Of a stretch of 64,000 bases of DNA, positions 29,381 to 38,268 are shown piece by piece. The notes below the pieces were generated by a model. The model saw only the letters and a program-made list of their open reading frames with translations, ran no database searches and was not told where the DNA came from. The stretch is taken from assembly GCA_016716085.1 (NCBI GenBank), contig JADJWY010000023.1:434001-498000 (forward strand). Direction: 5' to 3'. Positions within the stretch are counted from its first letter, which is position 1; every line of letters starts with the position of its first letter. The position numbers and the translations under genes are program-made. The DNA is from Hahellaceae bacterium (GTDB taxonomy: Bacteria > Pseudomonadota > Gammaproteobacteria > Pseudomonadales > Oleiphilaceae).

Positions 29381-31456
29381 TTAAGCGTGGATGCCGGTAA
29401 ACAACCAGGGGGCTTCTGCGCGTCGCTTCGCTTCATACGCCTGAATCTCGTCAGCGTGCTCCAGGGTCAATCCGATATCGTCCAACCCTTTGAGCAAGCA
29501 GTGCTGACGGAAGTCGTCCACTTCAAAAGTAAACACCTGACCTTCCGGCGTGATCACCTGCTTTTCAGCCAGATCAATCGTTAATGAATACCCCGGCATT
29601 GCCGCGGTCTGTTTAAACAGAAGATCCACCTCATCTTCTTTAAGAACAATCGGTAACAGACCATTCTTAAAGCAGTTATTAAAGAAAATGTCCGCAAAAC
29701 TCGGCGCAATCACCGCACGAAATCCGTAGTCATCCAGCGCCCAGGGCGCATGTTCACGACTGGATCCACATCCAAAATTCTGACGCGCCAACAGAACGCT
29801 CGCGCCTTTGTAACGCGGCTGATTCAACACAAATTCCGTGTTGAGCGGACGATGACTGCAATCCTGATCCGGCTGCCCCTCATCGAGGTAGCGCAATTCA
29901 TCGAACAGATTAGGACCAAAGCCTGAGCGCTTGATCGACTTAAGGAACTGCTTGGGGATAATCATGTCCGTATCCACGTTGGCACGGTCCATCGGCGCCG
30001 CAAGGCCGGTATGGCGAGTAAACGCTTTCATTTCTACTGTCTCCCTGACGCTGTTAACATCCACAAAATGCCCTGCAATGGCCGCAGCCGCCGCCATCGC
30101 CGGACTGACCAGGTGAGTACGTCCACCAAAGCCCTGACGACCTTCAAAGTTGCGATTCGAGGTCGAGGCGCAGTGTTCACCGACTCCCAATTTGTCTGCA
30201 TTCATTGCCAGACACATGGAGCATCCCGGCTCCCGCCACTCAAGCCCTGCGTCCCGAAAAACTTGATCCAATCCTTCCGCTTCAGCCTGCGCTTTCACCA
30301 GACCGCTACCTGGCACGACCAACGCCTGCTTCAGCGAAGTAGCCACTTTACGCCCCTTGACGACCGCTGCCGCTTCACGCAAATCTTCAATCCGCGAGTT
30401 GGTGCAAGACCCGATAAACACCCGATCCAGCTGGATCGACGTAATCGCCTGTCCTGCCTGCAGGCCCATGTATTTCAACGCACGGGCATACCCTTCACGC
30501 TTGACCGGATCCGTTTCCTGAGCTGGATCCGGCACCGCGCCATCAACCGGTGCAACCATCTCAGGTGAAGTGCCCCAGGTTACTTGTGGTTTAATGGCCG
30601 CCGCATCCAGCAAAATATCACGATCAAAAACCGCGTCGTCATCCGAGGTCAAGTGTGCCCAGGCGGCCACTGCACGATCCCACAGCTCACCTTTGGGACC
30701 AAAGGGACGGTCTTTCAGATAATCAATCGTGGTCTGATCCACCGCAACGAGCCCTGCCCGCGCACCGGCTTCAATCGCCATGTTGCACAGGGTCATGCGA
30801 CCTTCCATCGACAGGCCGCGAATGGCGGAGCCTGCGAATTCCAATGCGTGTCCATTTCCGCCCGCCGTACCGATGTGTCCGATGATCGCCAAAATCACAT
30901 CTTTAGCGGTCACGCCCACCGGCAATTGACCTTCGACACGCACGCGCATGTTCTTCATTTTCTTCTGCACCAGACACTGAGTCGCCAGCACATGCTCCAC
31001 TTCGGAGGTCCCGATACCGTGTGCCAGGGCCGCAAACGCGCCATGGGTCGAAGTATGCGAATCACCGCAGACGATGGTCATGCCCGGTAACGTTGCCCCC
31101 TGCTCCGGCCCAATCACATGGACAATTCCCTGGCGCTGATCCAGCATCTTGAATTCAACGATACCGAATTCCTCGCAGTTCTCGTCCAGGGTCTGCACCT
31201 GAATGCGCGAAACGGGGTCTTCAATTCCGGCAACGCCCGAACTGCGCTCAGTGGTCGGCACGTTATGGTCCGGTGTCGCCAGGTTGGCATCTACTCGCCA
31301 GGGTTTACGGCTTGCCATACGCAGCCCCTCAAAGGCCTGTGGCGAAGTTACTTCGTGCAGCAACTGGCGATCAATGTAGATCAAGGCACTGCCATCATCG
31401 CGCTGTTTCACCAAGTGCGCGTCCCACAATTTGTCGTAAAGGGTTTTGCCGCCCAT
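29381..31456 (-). CDS. leuC: Isopropylmalate isomerase, large and small subunits in one frame (LeuC-LeuD)
   Basis: Isomerises 2- to 3-isopropylmalate. The LeuC part begins GKTLYDKLWDAHLV and has the Fe-S cysteines in FIGSCTNSRIEDLR and EPGCSMCLAMN. It runs without a stop through GHFVDVN-SVRETVE into a complete LeuD (MKAFTRHTGLAAPMDRANVD onward, Met codon at 30031-30029). The two are normally separate. A good SD (GGGAGA) remains in front of the LeuD Met, so LeuD may still be made on its own. One more T in GTTAAC (30053-30058) would create the usual TAA, so a lost base is an alternative. The start at 31456 is chosen because GGAGG precedes it. Confidence 0.9.
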   Translation of the reverse strand: MGGKTLYDKLWDAHLVKQRDDGSALIYIDRQLLHEVTSPQAFEGLRMASRKPWRVDANLATPDHNVPTTERSSGVAGIEDPVSRIQVQTLDENCEEFGIVEFKMLDQRQGIVHVIGPEQGATLPGMTIVCGDSHTSTHGAFAALAHGIGTSEVEHVLATQCLVQKKMKNMRVRVEGQLPVGVTAKDVILAIIGHIGTAGGNGHALEFAGSAIRGLSMEGRMTLCNMAIEAGARAGLVAVDQTTIDYLKDRPFGPKGELWDRAVAAWAHLTSDDDAVFDRDILLDAAAIKPQVTWGTSPEMVAPVDGAVPDPAQETDPVKREGYARALKYMGLQAGQAITSIQLDRVFIGSCTNSRIEDLREAAAVVKGRKVATSLKQALVVPGSGLVKAQAEAEGLDQVFRDAGLEWREPGCSMCLAMNADKLGVGEHCASTSNRNFEGRQGFGGRTHLVSPAMAAAAAIAGHFVDVNSVRETVEMKAFTRHTGLAAPMDRANVDTDMIIPKQFLKSIKRSGFGPNLFDELRYLDEGQPDQDCSHRPLNTEFVLNQPRYKGASVLLARQNFGCGSSREHAPWALDDYGFRAVIAPSFADIFFNNCFKNGLLPIVLKEDEVDLLFKQTAAMPGYSLTIDLAEKQVITPEGQVFTFEVDDFRQHCLLKGLDDIGLTLEHADEIQAYEAKRRAEAPWLFTGIHA

Positions 31457-31611
31457 CGCATCCTCCATCAGGTATTGGACTTTATGCTGGCAAGCCTACG
31501 CCGCTCCTAACGATAATTCAAATTCATCTTTTTTATGGTTTTCATTCCCACATGGAATACAATTAATTTCAAACAACGACATTGAGACCGTCACCTCGGA
31601 ACCTACCCTTC

Positions 31612-32528
31612 ATGCAAATCGATACAGACGAACTTCAGACCTTTGTCACCCTGATAGAGACCGGTTCGTTTTCCCGAACCGGAGAGCAGCTGGGACTTAC
31701 CCAACCAGCGGTATCCAAGCGTATCGCCCAACTGGAAGATAAGCTGGGCGTTCCACTCATCGAGCGATTTGCACGCCATTTGAGGCTGACCGACGCAGGA
31801 CACCGATTTCACGAACGGGCACAGCGCATTCTTCGCGAGGTGGAAAATGCAGTCACTGAGGCCAGTCGTGCCAGTGACCGAGTTTCAGGCACCTTGCGTT
31901 TGGCCTGTAGCCACCATATTGGTTTGCATCACCTGCCCGCCGCTATCCGTCTATTTAACCGGCGCTATCCCGACGTTGATTTCGAATGTAGATTCGTAGG
32001 CTCGAAGAAACTGAACAATTCGTGCTTAGCGGCGAGGTTGAGCTGGGTCTGGCAACCCTACCGACACAACCTCCTGAGCATTGCACCTGTGAGGCGCTCT
32101 GGCAGGACACCATGATTTTCGTTGTCGGACGCGAACACCCTCTTGCCCGACACCCCCAGCTCAAACTCAGCGACCTGTCCGGCTATCCCGCGTTATTACC
32201 CGAGCCCTACACCGAAACGTTTCGCCAGGTGGAGCAATTATTCCGGGCCCACCAACTCAGCCTGCAACCGGCGATTCCCACCAATTATCTGGAAACCCTG
32301 AAGATGATGGTCAGCGTTGGTCTGGGCTGGAGCGTTTTACCACTATCCATGCTGGACGACACGCTGTGTCGGTTGCAGCCCGGCGAGCATGCCTTGCAAC
32401 GAACCCTGGGCGTCATTACCGATGCCAGACGCCTGCTATCCCGACGGGCAGAATCCTTTATGGCGTGTCTGCGCGACACCCCCTATACCCCTCATGCGGA
32501 CTTGGTTACACTCAAAACTCCAGATTAA
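31612..32528 (+). CDS. LysR family regulator, frameshifted
   Basis: A LysR-type transcription factor divergent from leuCD. The N-terminal winged helix is clear (LQTFVTLIETGSFSRTGEQL, then LTQPAVSKRIAQLEDKLG). The effector domain begins in the same frame (GTLRLACSHHIGLHHLPAAI) to FVGS near 31998. It continues one frame over as EETEQFVLSGEVELGLATLP and runs to 32528. A single missing base near 32000 (CTCGAAGAAA) explains it. LysR genes next to leuC are common in this group and may regulate leucine genes; that role is inferred. About 305 residues once joined. Confidence 0.82.
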
Positions 32529-32550
32529 AGACCCAATAAGAGTTCATCCG

Positions 32551-33480
32551 ATGACCCGCTTCCAGGCATTCCTGGGCGTTGCCCGCGCACCCTTTTTAAT
32601 TCTTACACCACTCTGCGTTCTGCTGGGTTTTGCCGCCGCCTATGCACTGCAAGCCCAGGGTGAGCCATTGCACTTCAATGCTTTAAACCTGATTCTCACG
32701 CTGATTGGTGCGACTGCTGCCCATGTCGCCGTCAATGCGCTGAACGAATGGTCTGACTATCGTAGTGGACTCGACAAACTGACCCAGCGTACCCCGTTCA
32801 GTGGCGGCAGTGGCACCTGGTTTGCCCAACCCGAGTTGCTCGGCTTCGCGCTGCAGGTTGGACTGGGTGCGTTGGCTGTCACCGTACTGTGCGGTCTTTA
32901 TCTTGCATCCGTCTCAGGGCCTGCGCTCTGGGGCCCGGGGATTGTGGGTGTTTTAATCGTCGTCCTTTATACCGATTACATCAATAAGCGTGCCTGGCTG
33001 TGTCTGATTGCCCCCGGCACGGGCTTTGGCCTGCTTATGACACTGGGCAGCTATTATGTGGCCAGCCAGCAGCTGACCTGGGAGGCGCTTGCCGTCTCCC
33101 TCCCCGTTTTTCTTTTGGCGAATAACCTGCTGTTTCTGAATCAATTCCCGGACACCGATGCCGATCGTCAGATCGGACGCCACAACATTCCGATCGCCAT
33201 GGGCAAGCCCCGTGCGGCACAGATCTATGCGATGACGCTCGTAGCGGTTTACGGCATCATGCTGTTTGCATTGATGGCCACCGATTTGCCGTGGGGCTAT
33301 GCACTGGGTCTACTCCCCGCGCTGGCTGTTCTGCCGCTGATACGGGGAGTTCAGCGAAATGCCGAGAACATTCCCGCGCTGCAGGCGTTTATGGGCATGA
33401 ATGTCGCTGTCACCCTGCTTACTCCCGGCCTCTCAGCACTCGGCCTGTTTGTTCAGCCCTGGTTTTTCCCCTTGAATTGA
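32551..33480 (+). CDS. UbiA family prenyltransferase
   Basis: A polytopic membrane enzyme of about 309 residues with eight or nine hydrophobic segments. The two Asp-rich prenyl-diphosphate sites are visible: NALNEWSDYRSGLD (about residues 65-78) and NQFPDTDADRQIGR (about 197-210). The family transfers prenyl chains to aromatic acceptors (UbiA, MenA and similar). The arrangement is nearer MenA-like members than UbiA itself, but the substrate is open. The ATG at 32551 is the first that precedes homology; the frame extends upstream without meaning. It follows the LysR gene by 22 bases, same strand. Confidence 0.83.
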   Translation: MTRFQAFLGVARAPFLILTPLCVLLGFAAAYALQAQGEPLHFNALNLILTLIGATAAHVAVNALNEWSDYRSGLDKLTQRTPFSGGSGTWFAQPELLGFALQVGLGALAVTVLCGLYLASVSGPALWGPGIVGVLIVVLYTDYINKRAWLCLIAPGTGFGLLMTLGSYYVASQQLTWEALAVSLPVFLLANNLLFLNQFPDTDADRQIGRHNIPIAMGKPRAAQIYAMTLVAVYGIMLFALMATDLPWGYALGLLPALAVLPLIRGVQRNAENIPALQAFMGMNVAVTLLTPGLSALGLFVQPWFFPLN

Positions 33481-33534
33481 CGACTACAAGCGCTCAGCTC
33501 TGTTGCAACTGTGTGCTGGCCGGCTTGGCCACTT

Positions 33535-33744
33535 TATGGACAGGACATTACCGACAAAGTGGACATTCTTCTAAAGACACCGCGCCTTGGCAGGAAGGTG
33601 CCGGAAATTGGCGAAGACACCATGCGGGAGATCGGCATGTATTCCTACCGCATCATGTATGAACTGATCGGCGAGACAATTTACATTCACGGTGTTGTTC
33701 ACAAACGGCGGCATTTTCAGCCAGAGGATTTGCAGAGGTCGTGA
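33535..33744 (+). pseudogene. ParE/RelE toxin C-terminal remnant
   Basis: The frame has GRKVPEIGEDTMREI, then YSYRIMYELIGETIYIHGVV and HKRR, the conserved C-terminal half of a ParE/RelE toxin (LGRxVPE...IRE...YRIxY...HxRR). The N-terminal helical hairpin and the antitoxin gene are missing. It begins abruptly after the prenyltransferase and marks the left edge of the accessory region. Confidence 0.6.
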
Positions 33745-34011
33745 TGCTGGTGCAGCTAAAATATTGGCCCCGTCTGCGCCGAATCCGCGTCAGCCGTGGG
33801 TTTGAGCAGGTCAGCGTATGCTGCGTATGGTGTGTGACAATTCTTTTAAGAGAGTGAAAAGGCCGGTTTATTGATAAATCAGTGGTTTACAAAGCTTGGA
33901 GCCTGAATCACCCTTTGCCGACGACAAAGGACGGCAAAAGTACTGGGAATCATCCGTCAACGCAACTCGCCAATTTCTCATAACCCAAACAAACGTCTTG
34001 CTACAGGAGAA

Positions 34012-34221
34012 TCAAAGTAGATTTTCACCAAGCTTTTGCGCAAACTCTCTGAATCCTTGCTCATCCTCTGAAAATGTCTTGCCGGGAAGATCAATTGATG
34101 TAAACAACTGCCGCTTTCCATCCTCAAATACACGGTTGATGACCAATAGCTTCCTTTCTTCGTCGATCTCAAGTATGTGAGAATAATTCTTCATGGACTT
34201 TTCCATTGTTAGTTGTTCCAT
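34012..34221 (-). CDS. Small protein next to the Rhs tail, possible immunity protein
   Basis: A 69-residue acidic protein (MEQLTMEKSMKNYSHILEID onward, ending KLGENLL). The likely start at 34221 overlaps the Rhs stop by 13 bases; Met at 34206 or 34194 are alternatives. Position directly after an Rhs C-terminal gene, on the same strand and translationally overlapped, is typical of an Rhs immunity protein. I see no recognisable domain. Function is inferred from position only. Confidence 0.45.
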   Translation of the reverse strand: MEQLTMEKSMKNYSHILEIDEERKLLVINRVFEDGKRQLFTSIDLPGKTFSEDEQGFREFAQKLGENLL

Positions 34222-34742
34222 GTGTTCAATGGGGGAATCGGACGGCCAGCCAGACAAGCACCATAGCGCTCAGAAGCCGATGCATGACATGCTGCACCGG
34301 CTCTTGCACCTCCTACGCGTGTAATACCATTACAGGTAGATGTGTCTGTGGCATTTAACGCATCACAATCGTCTCCTTCATCATCTTCAGGGCAAAAAGC
34401 ATTACCAGCCGCATTACCAGCCGCACCTCCAGCTGCCGAACCCGCAGCTCCTCCTGCTCTGGAACCTGCTGCAGCCCCAGCGGCACCACCTGCGACTGCA
34501 CCACCGGGACCAATCACAGAACCGCCGAGTCCACCCAATGTACCGCCTAAGGCACCGCCACCAACAGTTCCAAGGTACCCGCCTGCAACAGATCCTGCTG
34601 CAGTACATGCAGCAACACATACCTGATTAGGCTCAAGTCCCAGAGGATCATAGAAACTTAGAGGATTCCCACCTACATACCCATAGGTATTCAACCCACC
34701 CCGCAACCCAATCGGATCACTCTGAACGTATCCTGACGTCAA
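34209..34742 (-). pseudogene. Rhs protein C-terminal fragment with glycine-zipper tail
   Basis: Begins inside the conserved Rhs core terminus (YVQSDPIGLRGGLNTYGYVG then GNPLSFYDPLGL), after which the variable tail starts. The tail has a long Gly/Ala-rich glycine-zipper segment and ends with a Cys-containing motif (CNGITRVGGARAGAACHASA...RYGACLAG). The N-terminal thousands of bases of an rhs gene are absent; the sequence breaks at about 34735. Rhs tails are usually secreted toxins. No known toxin domain is evident and the glycine zipper could be membrane-active; both points are inference. Confidence 0.65.
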
Positions 34743-34860
34743 GATAGAGTGTGCTTCATTTTGACTCGTGCAAACTTTTCAATAAACCTTTAATCAACGA
34801 TAAGCTTTTCAGGGGAACGTGGATCTCTAAGACCAAGCAGCTCACCAACTATTCTGATTG

Positions 34861-36274
34861 TCACCTCTTGGCTTTTTCCATCGTGTGATACTGAATCAAC
34901 ACAAAAGTAAAACAGTCACTTCCAGCCTCCAGACGCTTATCGCCATAGGCCTTGCCCAGACGCAGTATGCCCAGGCAGGAACGGTAAGCCTGCTGTGGAT
35001 GCTGGCGTGAACCCAACACGGTTTCGATGAGTTTTTCGGTAGCAGGTCCACTTTTAGCGGCCCATTGTATTAAGCGCTGGGAGTCGGGCACCGGCCTGCC
35101 GATGCGACTCAGGCATGTGCTCCGGTAGCGTGGTATGACGGCCTTTCAGGTAAGTGCGCGCATGGCTGGCAACCCGCTGGCCCTGGTGAAAGCATTCGAC
35201 GGTGTTACTGGTGAAGCGTACCTCGATCTCCTTCTTGATCAATGCATACGGCACCGAGTAGTAGTGATCATCAATCGCCACGTGGTAATCAATATGAACC
35301 CGCGCTTTCTTCCATTCGGCATAGACATAGGGTGATGCTGGCAAGGGGCTTGAGTGCCGGTCGGTCCAGTTGCTCAAAGTGTTCCCGGCGACACCACGGG
35401 AGTTTGCGGAAGGGACGTCGGTTCAGCTTGCCAATAACTCCCGGATGGCCGCATTGAGTTCCGCGGGGAGAAGAACTGACGATGTCGTAATACCGCCAGG
35501 ATCCAACGTTCGACCACCAGAACCCCATTTTCGACCTTGGCCTTGTCCCGCGGTCGCCGAACCCGCGCAGGCATCACGGCTACGCCATGGTGGGAGGCCA
35601 TGTCCTGATAGGTCGGATTGGTATTCGTAGCGGTGTGCCTTACTAACCCCTGCTCGCAGGTTATCCGGCACCACCAGTTCAGGCACGCCACCCAGAAAGC
35701 TGAAGGCTCGTACATGGGAACCGATCCAGTCCGGCAGACTCTGCGTCCGGGTGGCCTCCGCATAGGTATAATTGGACGCACCCAGCACAGCAACGAATAT
35801 CTGGGCGGGTGAAGCTCTCCGGTTGTTCGATCAATGATGGGAACCGTCTGCCCGGCATAGTCAACGAACAGCTTCTCACCCGCGCGGTGATCCTGACGCA
35901 TCACTACGTCCAGTTTGCCTTGCCACTCCCGATACTGCTCGCAGAACCAACTGTATTGATAGCCTTCTGCATGTGTCTGGTATTCCTGCCACAACAGAAA
36001 CAGGGTCACACCTTTTCGTTTGAGATCCAGTTGAACCAGGACCAGTCAGGAGCCCCACGCTCCTGTGCGGGCAGGTCAGGCGGTAGGGGAACAGCAGCCG
36101 TTCCGGCTGGTGTCATCCAGTTCCTCCGGTATCGGCCAATTCAAGCCTGCGTCAGCGGCCCGACGCAGATATTCACTGACTGTTGGCCGAGCAATACCGC
36201 ATGCCGCAGCGATCTGACGATTGCTCAACTTCCTGTCTAATTTTGAGGCGCAGCACCTCTTTGATTTTTCGCAT
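34861..36274 (-). pseudogene. IS21-family transposase IstA, degraded
   Basis: Pieces of one IstA lie in order on the minus strand: N-terminal HTH (MRKIKEVLRL at 36274, NRQIAAACGIARPTVSEYLR one frame over), KRKGVTLFLLWQEYQ with the DDE start FVDYAGQTVPI, then LGASNYTYAEATRTQSLPDW, NLRAGVSKAHRYE, RPRDKAKVENG and finally HIDYHVAIDDHYYSVPYALI and YRSCLGILRLGKAYG. At least four frameshifts separate them and the end is truncated. The helper gene istB is missing, so the element is inactive. Confidence 0.8.
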
Positions 36275-36385
36275 GGATAACCTCAATGCTGGCATCTGAA
36301 CCTCGTCTGGTAGAAAAGGGTCCAGAATACGATTTAGTTATCCCGTGTCGGTGTGTTCCGATAGGCAATTATTCAGCTTGCCAGG

Positions 36386-36477
36386 GTGGCAGGCTTGCCG
36401 TGGAATCAGTGGCAGCTTTGGCGTGGAATGGGTGGCAGCTTTCGTCTGGAATCAGTGGCAGACTTGGTCTGGAATAC
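36386..36477. repeat. Four tandem 23-bp repeats, IS21-type end
   Basis: Four direct copies of a 23-base unit begin at 36386, 36409, 36432 and 36455; each starts GTGGCAG and ends near TGGAAT. They lie upstream of istA. Multiple short direct repeats at the ends are typical of IS21 elements, where they bind the transposase. They probably mark the promoter-proximal end of the element. Confidence 0.65.
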
Positions 36478-36497
36478 GCACCCGGGGAAGATTATTT

Positions 36498-36757
36498 TTA
36501 AATCCTGAAGCAGCTAGTCATTCCCGCAGGGAGCTTCCATTGCCGGTTATCTTCTGACCTGACGAGCACGGTCTTTTGATTGATCTTGATGACCCTGCCA
36601 AAGACTTGTCCTTCCCGACTCTGAAAGTGAACTTCCTGCCCCAGTCTCAATTTGATTAGCACATCTGGTCTGCCCGTGCCCGTAACTGGTCGATACGACG
36701 ACAGATAATCGTGTTCAGCTCCAGTAGCTGCTCAATACTCAATTCTTCGATTTGCAT
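36498..36757 (-). pseudogene. Small SH3-like protein gene, frameshifted
   Basis: The ATG at 36757 gives MQIEELSIEQLLELNTIICR and then a TAA. The next frame continues LIKLRLGQEVHFQSREGQVF, GRVIKINQKTVLVRSEDNRQ and WKLPAGM to 36500. One inserted base joins them into a protein of about 85 residues: an N-terminal helix plus a small beta domain. The pattern GxVxKINxKTVxV...WKLP resembles SH3-like domains seen in small nucleic-acid-associated proteins. No precise function is known. Confidence 0.45.
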
Positions 36758-36863
36758 GGTTCAGATTTTCCGAGTGGTGGGCCGATCCACCACGGACGGT
36801 AGCAAAAGGCGTCAAAAATGCACCCGGCCCGCATTCAGCCGGGTGGTTTAGTCACGAGAGAAT

Positions 36864-37034
36864 TTAAGGCGCCCTCCCCTTGGCGAGATGCATGATTGCG
36901 CCAATCAATACAAACGCTACGAAAAGAAAGAACAAAATCTTAGCAATGCCCGCAGAAGCGCCTGCAATACCGCCAAAGCCCAGTGCACCTGCAACGATCG
37001 CCAGAAGAAGAAACACTAACACGTAATATAACAT
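36864..37034 (-). CDS. DUF1328 small membrane protein (YtjA-like)
   Basis: A 56-residue protein with two membrane helices and the family core AGALGFGGIAGASAGIAKIL. DUF1328 proteins are small inner-membrane proteins that often accompany stress genes; their function is unknown. The ATG at 37034 has a strong SD (AGGGGG, 7 bases away). The same frame is open upstream through another coding region (next entry), so a read-through fusion product is possible. Confidence 0.85.
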   Translation of the reverse strand: MLYYVLVFLLLAIVAGALGFGGIAGASAGIAKILFFLFVAFVLIGAIMHLAKGRAP

Positions 37035-37616
37035 GGGATACCCCCTAACAATTTCAATCAATTGATGTATCAGGCTGTTTTCCGAATGTCGAATTCGGGA
37101 AGCAATCTGCTTTTGCTCGACAACCTGGCTTTCAAGTTCGTCAAAGTGAGAAAGCATGCTGCGCATGCGACTCGCCACTACTTCATTGCGAATCCACCGG
37201 AGTACGTCGTTTTCATCCAAGGTTTTCTCAGTGAAGATCACGTGGAGTGCTTGTTCGTCGCTTTGTGAAACATAGAGCCGAAAAACCTCTGCCACCTGAG
37301 TTAGAAATGCGTGACAGAAGGCTGCTGAGGTCAAGTCCAGATGGTTGTTGATAAGTATGTGCATGGACTCCGGACATTGGGTTTCCAGCCGATACAAGCA
37401 GGCTTCAACCGCGGTAGCCAGCAGATCCAATCGCTCATGCGTCGATCCCAATGGAACGAGCCTATTCCCGTCTTCGTCTGGTTGAAACAGACTCTCGAGT
37501 TTGGTCATTGGCTTTAAGAACGACCGTGTTTTCACCTATCACCAACAAGGGAACCGAGTGACCGATTGCTTTTCAGCTTGTTTTACAAAGTGCTGACGCA
37601 CTTCAGAGACCGACAT
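37035..37616 (-). pseudogene. Hypothetical gene upstream of and in frame with DUF1328
   Basis: The ATG at 37616 has GGAGAAAT upstream and gives MSVSEVRQHFVKQAEKQSVT before two stops (TGA TAG). A neighbouring frame continues PLLVIGENTVVLKANDQ, and the first frame resumes as LFQPDEDGNRLVPLGSTHER, running helical sequence (HLDLTSAAFCHAFLTQVAEV, FTEKTLDENDVLRWIRNEVV) without a stop into DUF1328. I do not recognise the protein. It looks soluble, about 190 residues, with a C-terminal amphipathic helix. At least two indels are implied. Confidence 0.4.
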
Positions 37617-37932
37617 GGGATTTCTCCTATTTGAATTAGCTTGTCGAGCACCCTGACTCTTTCATGACACGTGCCAATATTCATAACATATTGTTTAATA
37701 ACATTAATTGGGTTGTGTGTTCGAAATTCACTCGCTCAACCAGCGCCGTATTTACAAATCATTTTGTAAAAAATTCAGGAATCACAGTTTGCACAGTTCC
37801 GCTCATGATTACCCTGTAGGGTGCATCACTGGTGAAATCTGGCCCGCGTTAGAAATGGCACATCTGTTGAATAGATAAAACTGTGGGGATGGGCTTCCCG
37901 CATTTTGATAAAACCTGTAAAAGGAGACTTTT
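37617..37932. promoter_or_regulatory. Divergent intergenic region with two TGGCAC boxes
   Basis: This 316-base AT-rich gap separates the DUF1328 unit (minus) from the DUF883 unit (plus). It holds TGGCACATCTGTTGAA (37856-37871, plus) and on the minus strand TTGGCACGTGTCATGAA (from 37677). Both have a good -24 half of a sigma-54 promoter with GG and the -12 dinucleotide ten bases apart, but GA replaces the usual GC. They are weak candidates only. No other structure was noted. Confidence 0.3.
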
Positions 37933-38265
37933 ATGCCTACTGGAGCAACCGCGGCACAAACCACGTTAGATCCGCGTACGCTGGATACGTCAACTTTCAC
38001 TTCGACGCCATTCACGGATGAAGTGAAGGACAAAGCGCATCGCAAAATTGACTCTATTGCTGAGAAAGCCGCGAACGCTGAAGCCGTTCTCCGGCAGAAA
38101 GCAGAACAAGCATCCGAGACACTTGAACTTAAAGAGTCGAGGGTTAAGGAGGATTTCAATCAATATGTTGAACGGTCTAAACAGCTTATGTATGACCACC
38201 CGGCGGCCACCCTTGGTGTCGCATTTGGCGCGGGTGTCATCCTTGCGCACCTGATGAGAAAATAG
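37933..38265 (+). CDS. DUF883 (ElaB/YqjD-like) inner-membrane protein
   Basis: A 110-residue protein with a long charged amphipathic helix (residues 35-85) and a C-terminal membrane segment containing HPAATLGVAFGAGVILAHL, the DUF883 hallmark. In E. coli the relatives ElaB and YqjD are stationary-phase, membrane-anchored, ribosome-associated proteins. AAAGGAGA lies just before the ATG. It is the first gene of a yqjDEK-like set. Confidence 0.82.
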   Translation: MPTGATAAQTTLDPRTLDTSTFTSTPFTDEVKDKAHRKIDSIAEKAANAEAVLRQKAEQASETLELKESRVKEDFNQYVERSKQLMYDHPAATLGVAFGAGVILAHLMRK

Positions 38266-38268
38266 ACC

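Noticed and set aside
33896..34180. 94-codon plus-strand open frame
   Set aside because: It is antisense to the small gene after the Rhs tail and has no protein-like features.
34340..34630. Two plus-strand open frames rich in Pro/Ala/Leu
   Set aside because: They are antisense to the Gly/Ala-rich Rhs tail and only reflect its codon pattern.
36386..36477. CRISPR array
   Set aside because: The 23-bp units are directly adjacent with no spacers and fit an IS21 end; no cas genes are nearby.
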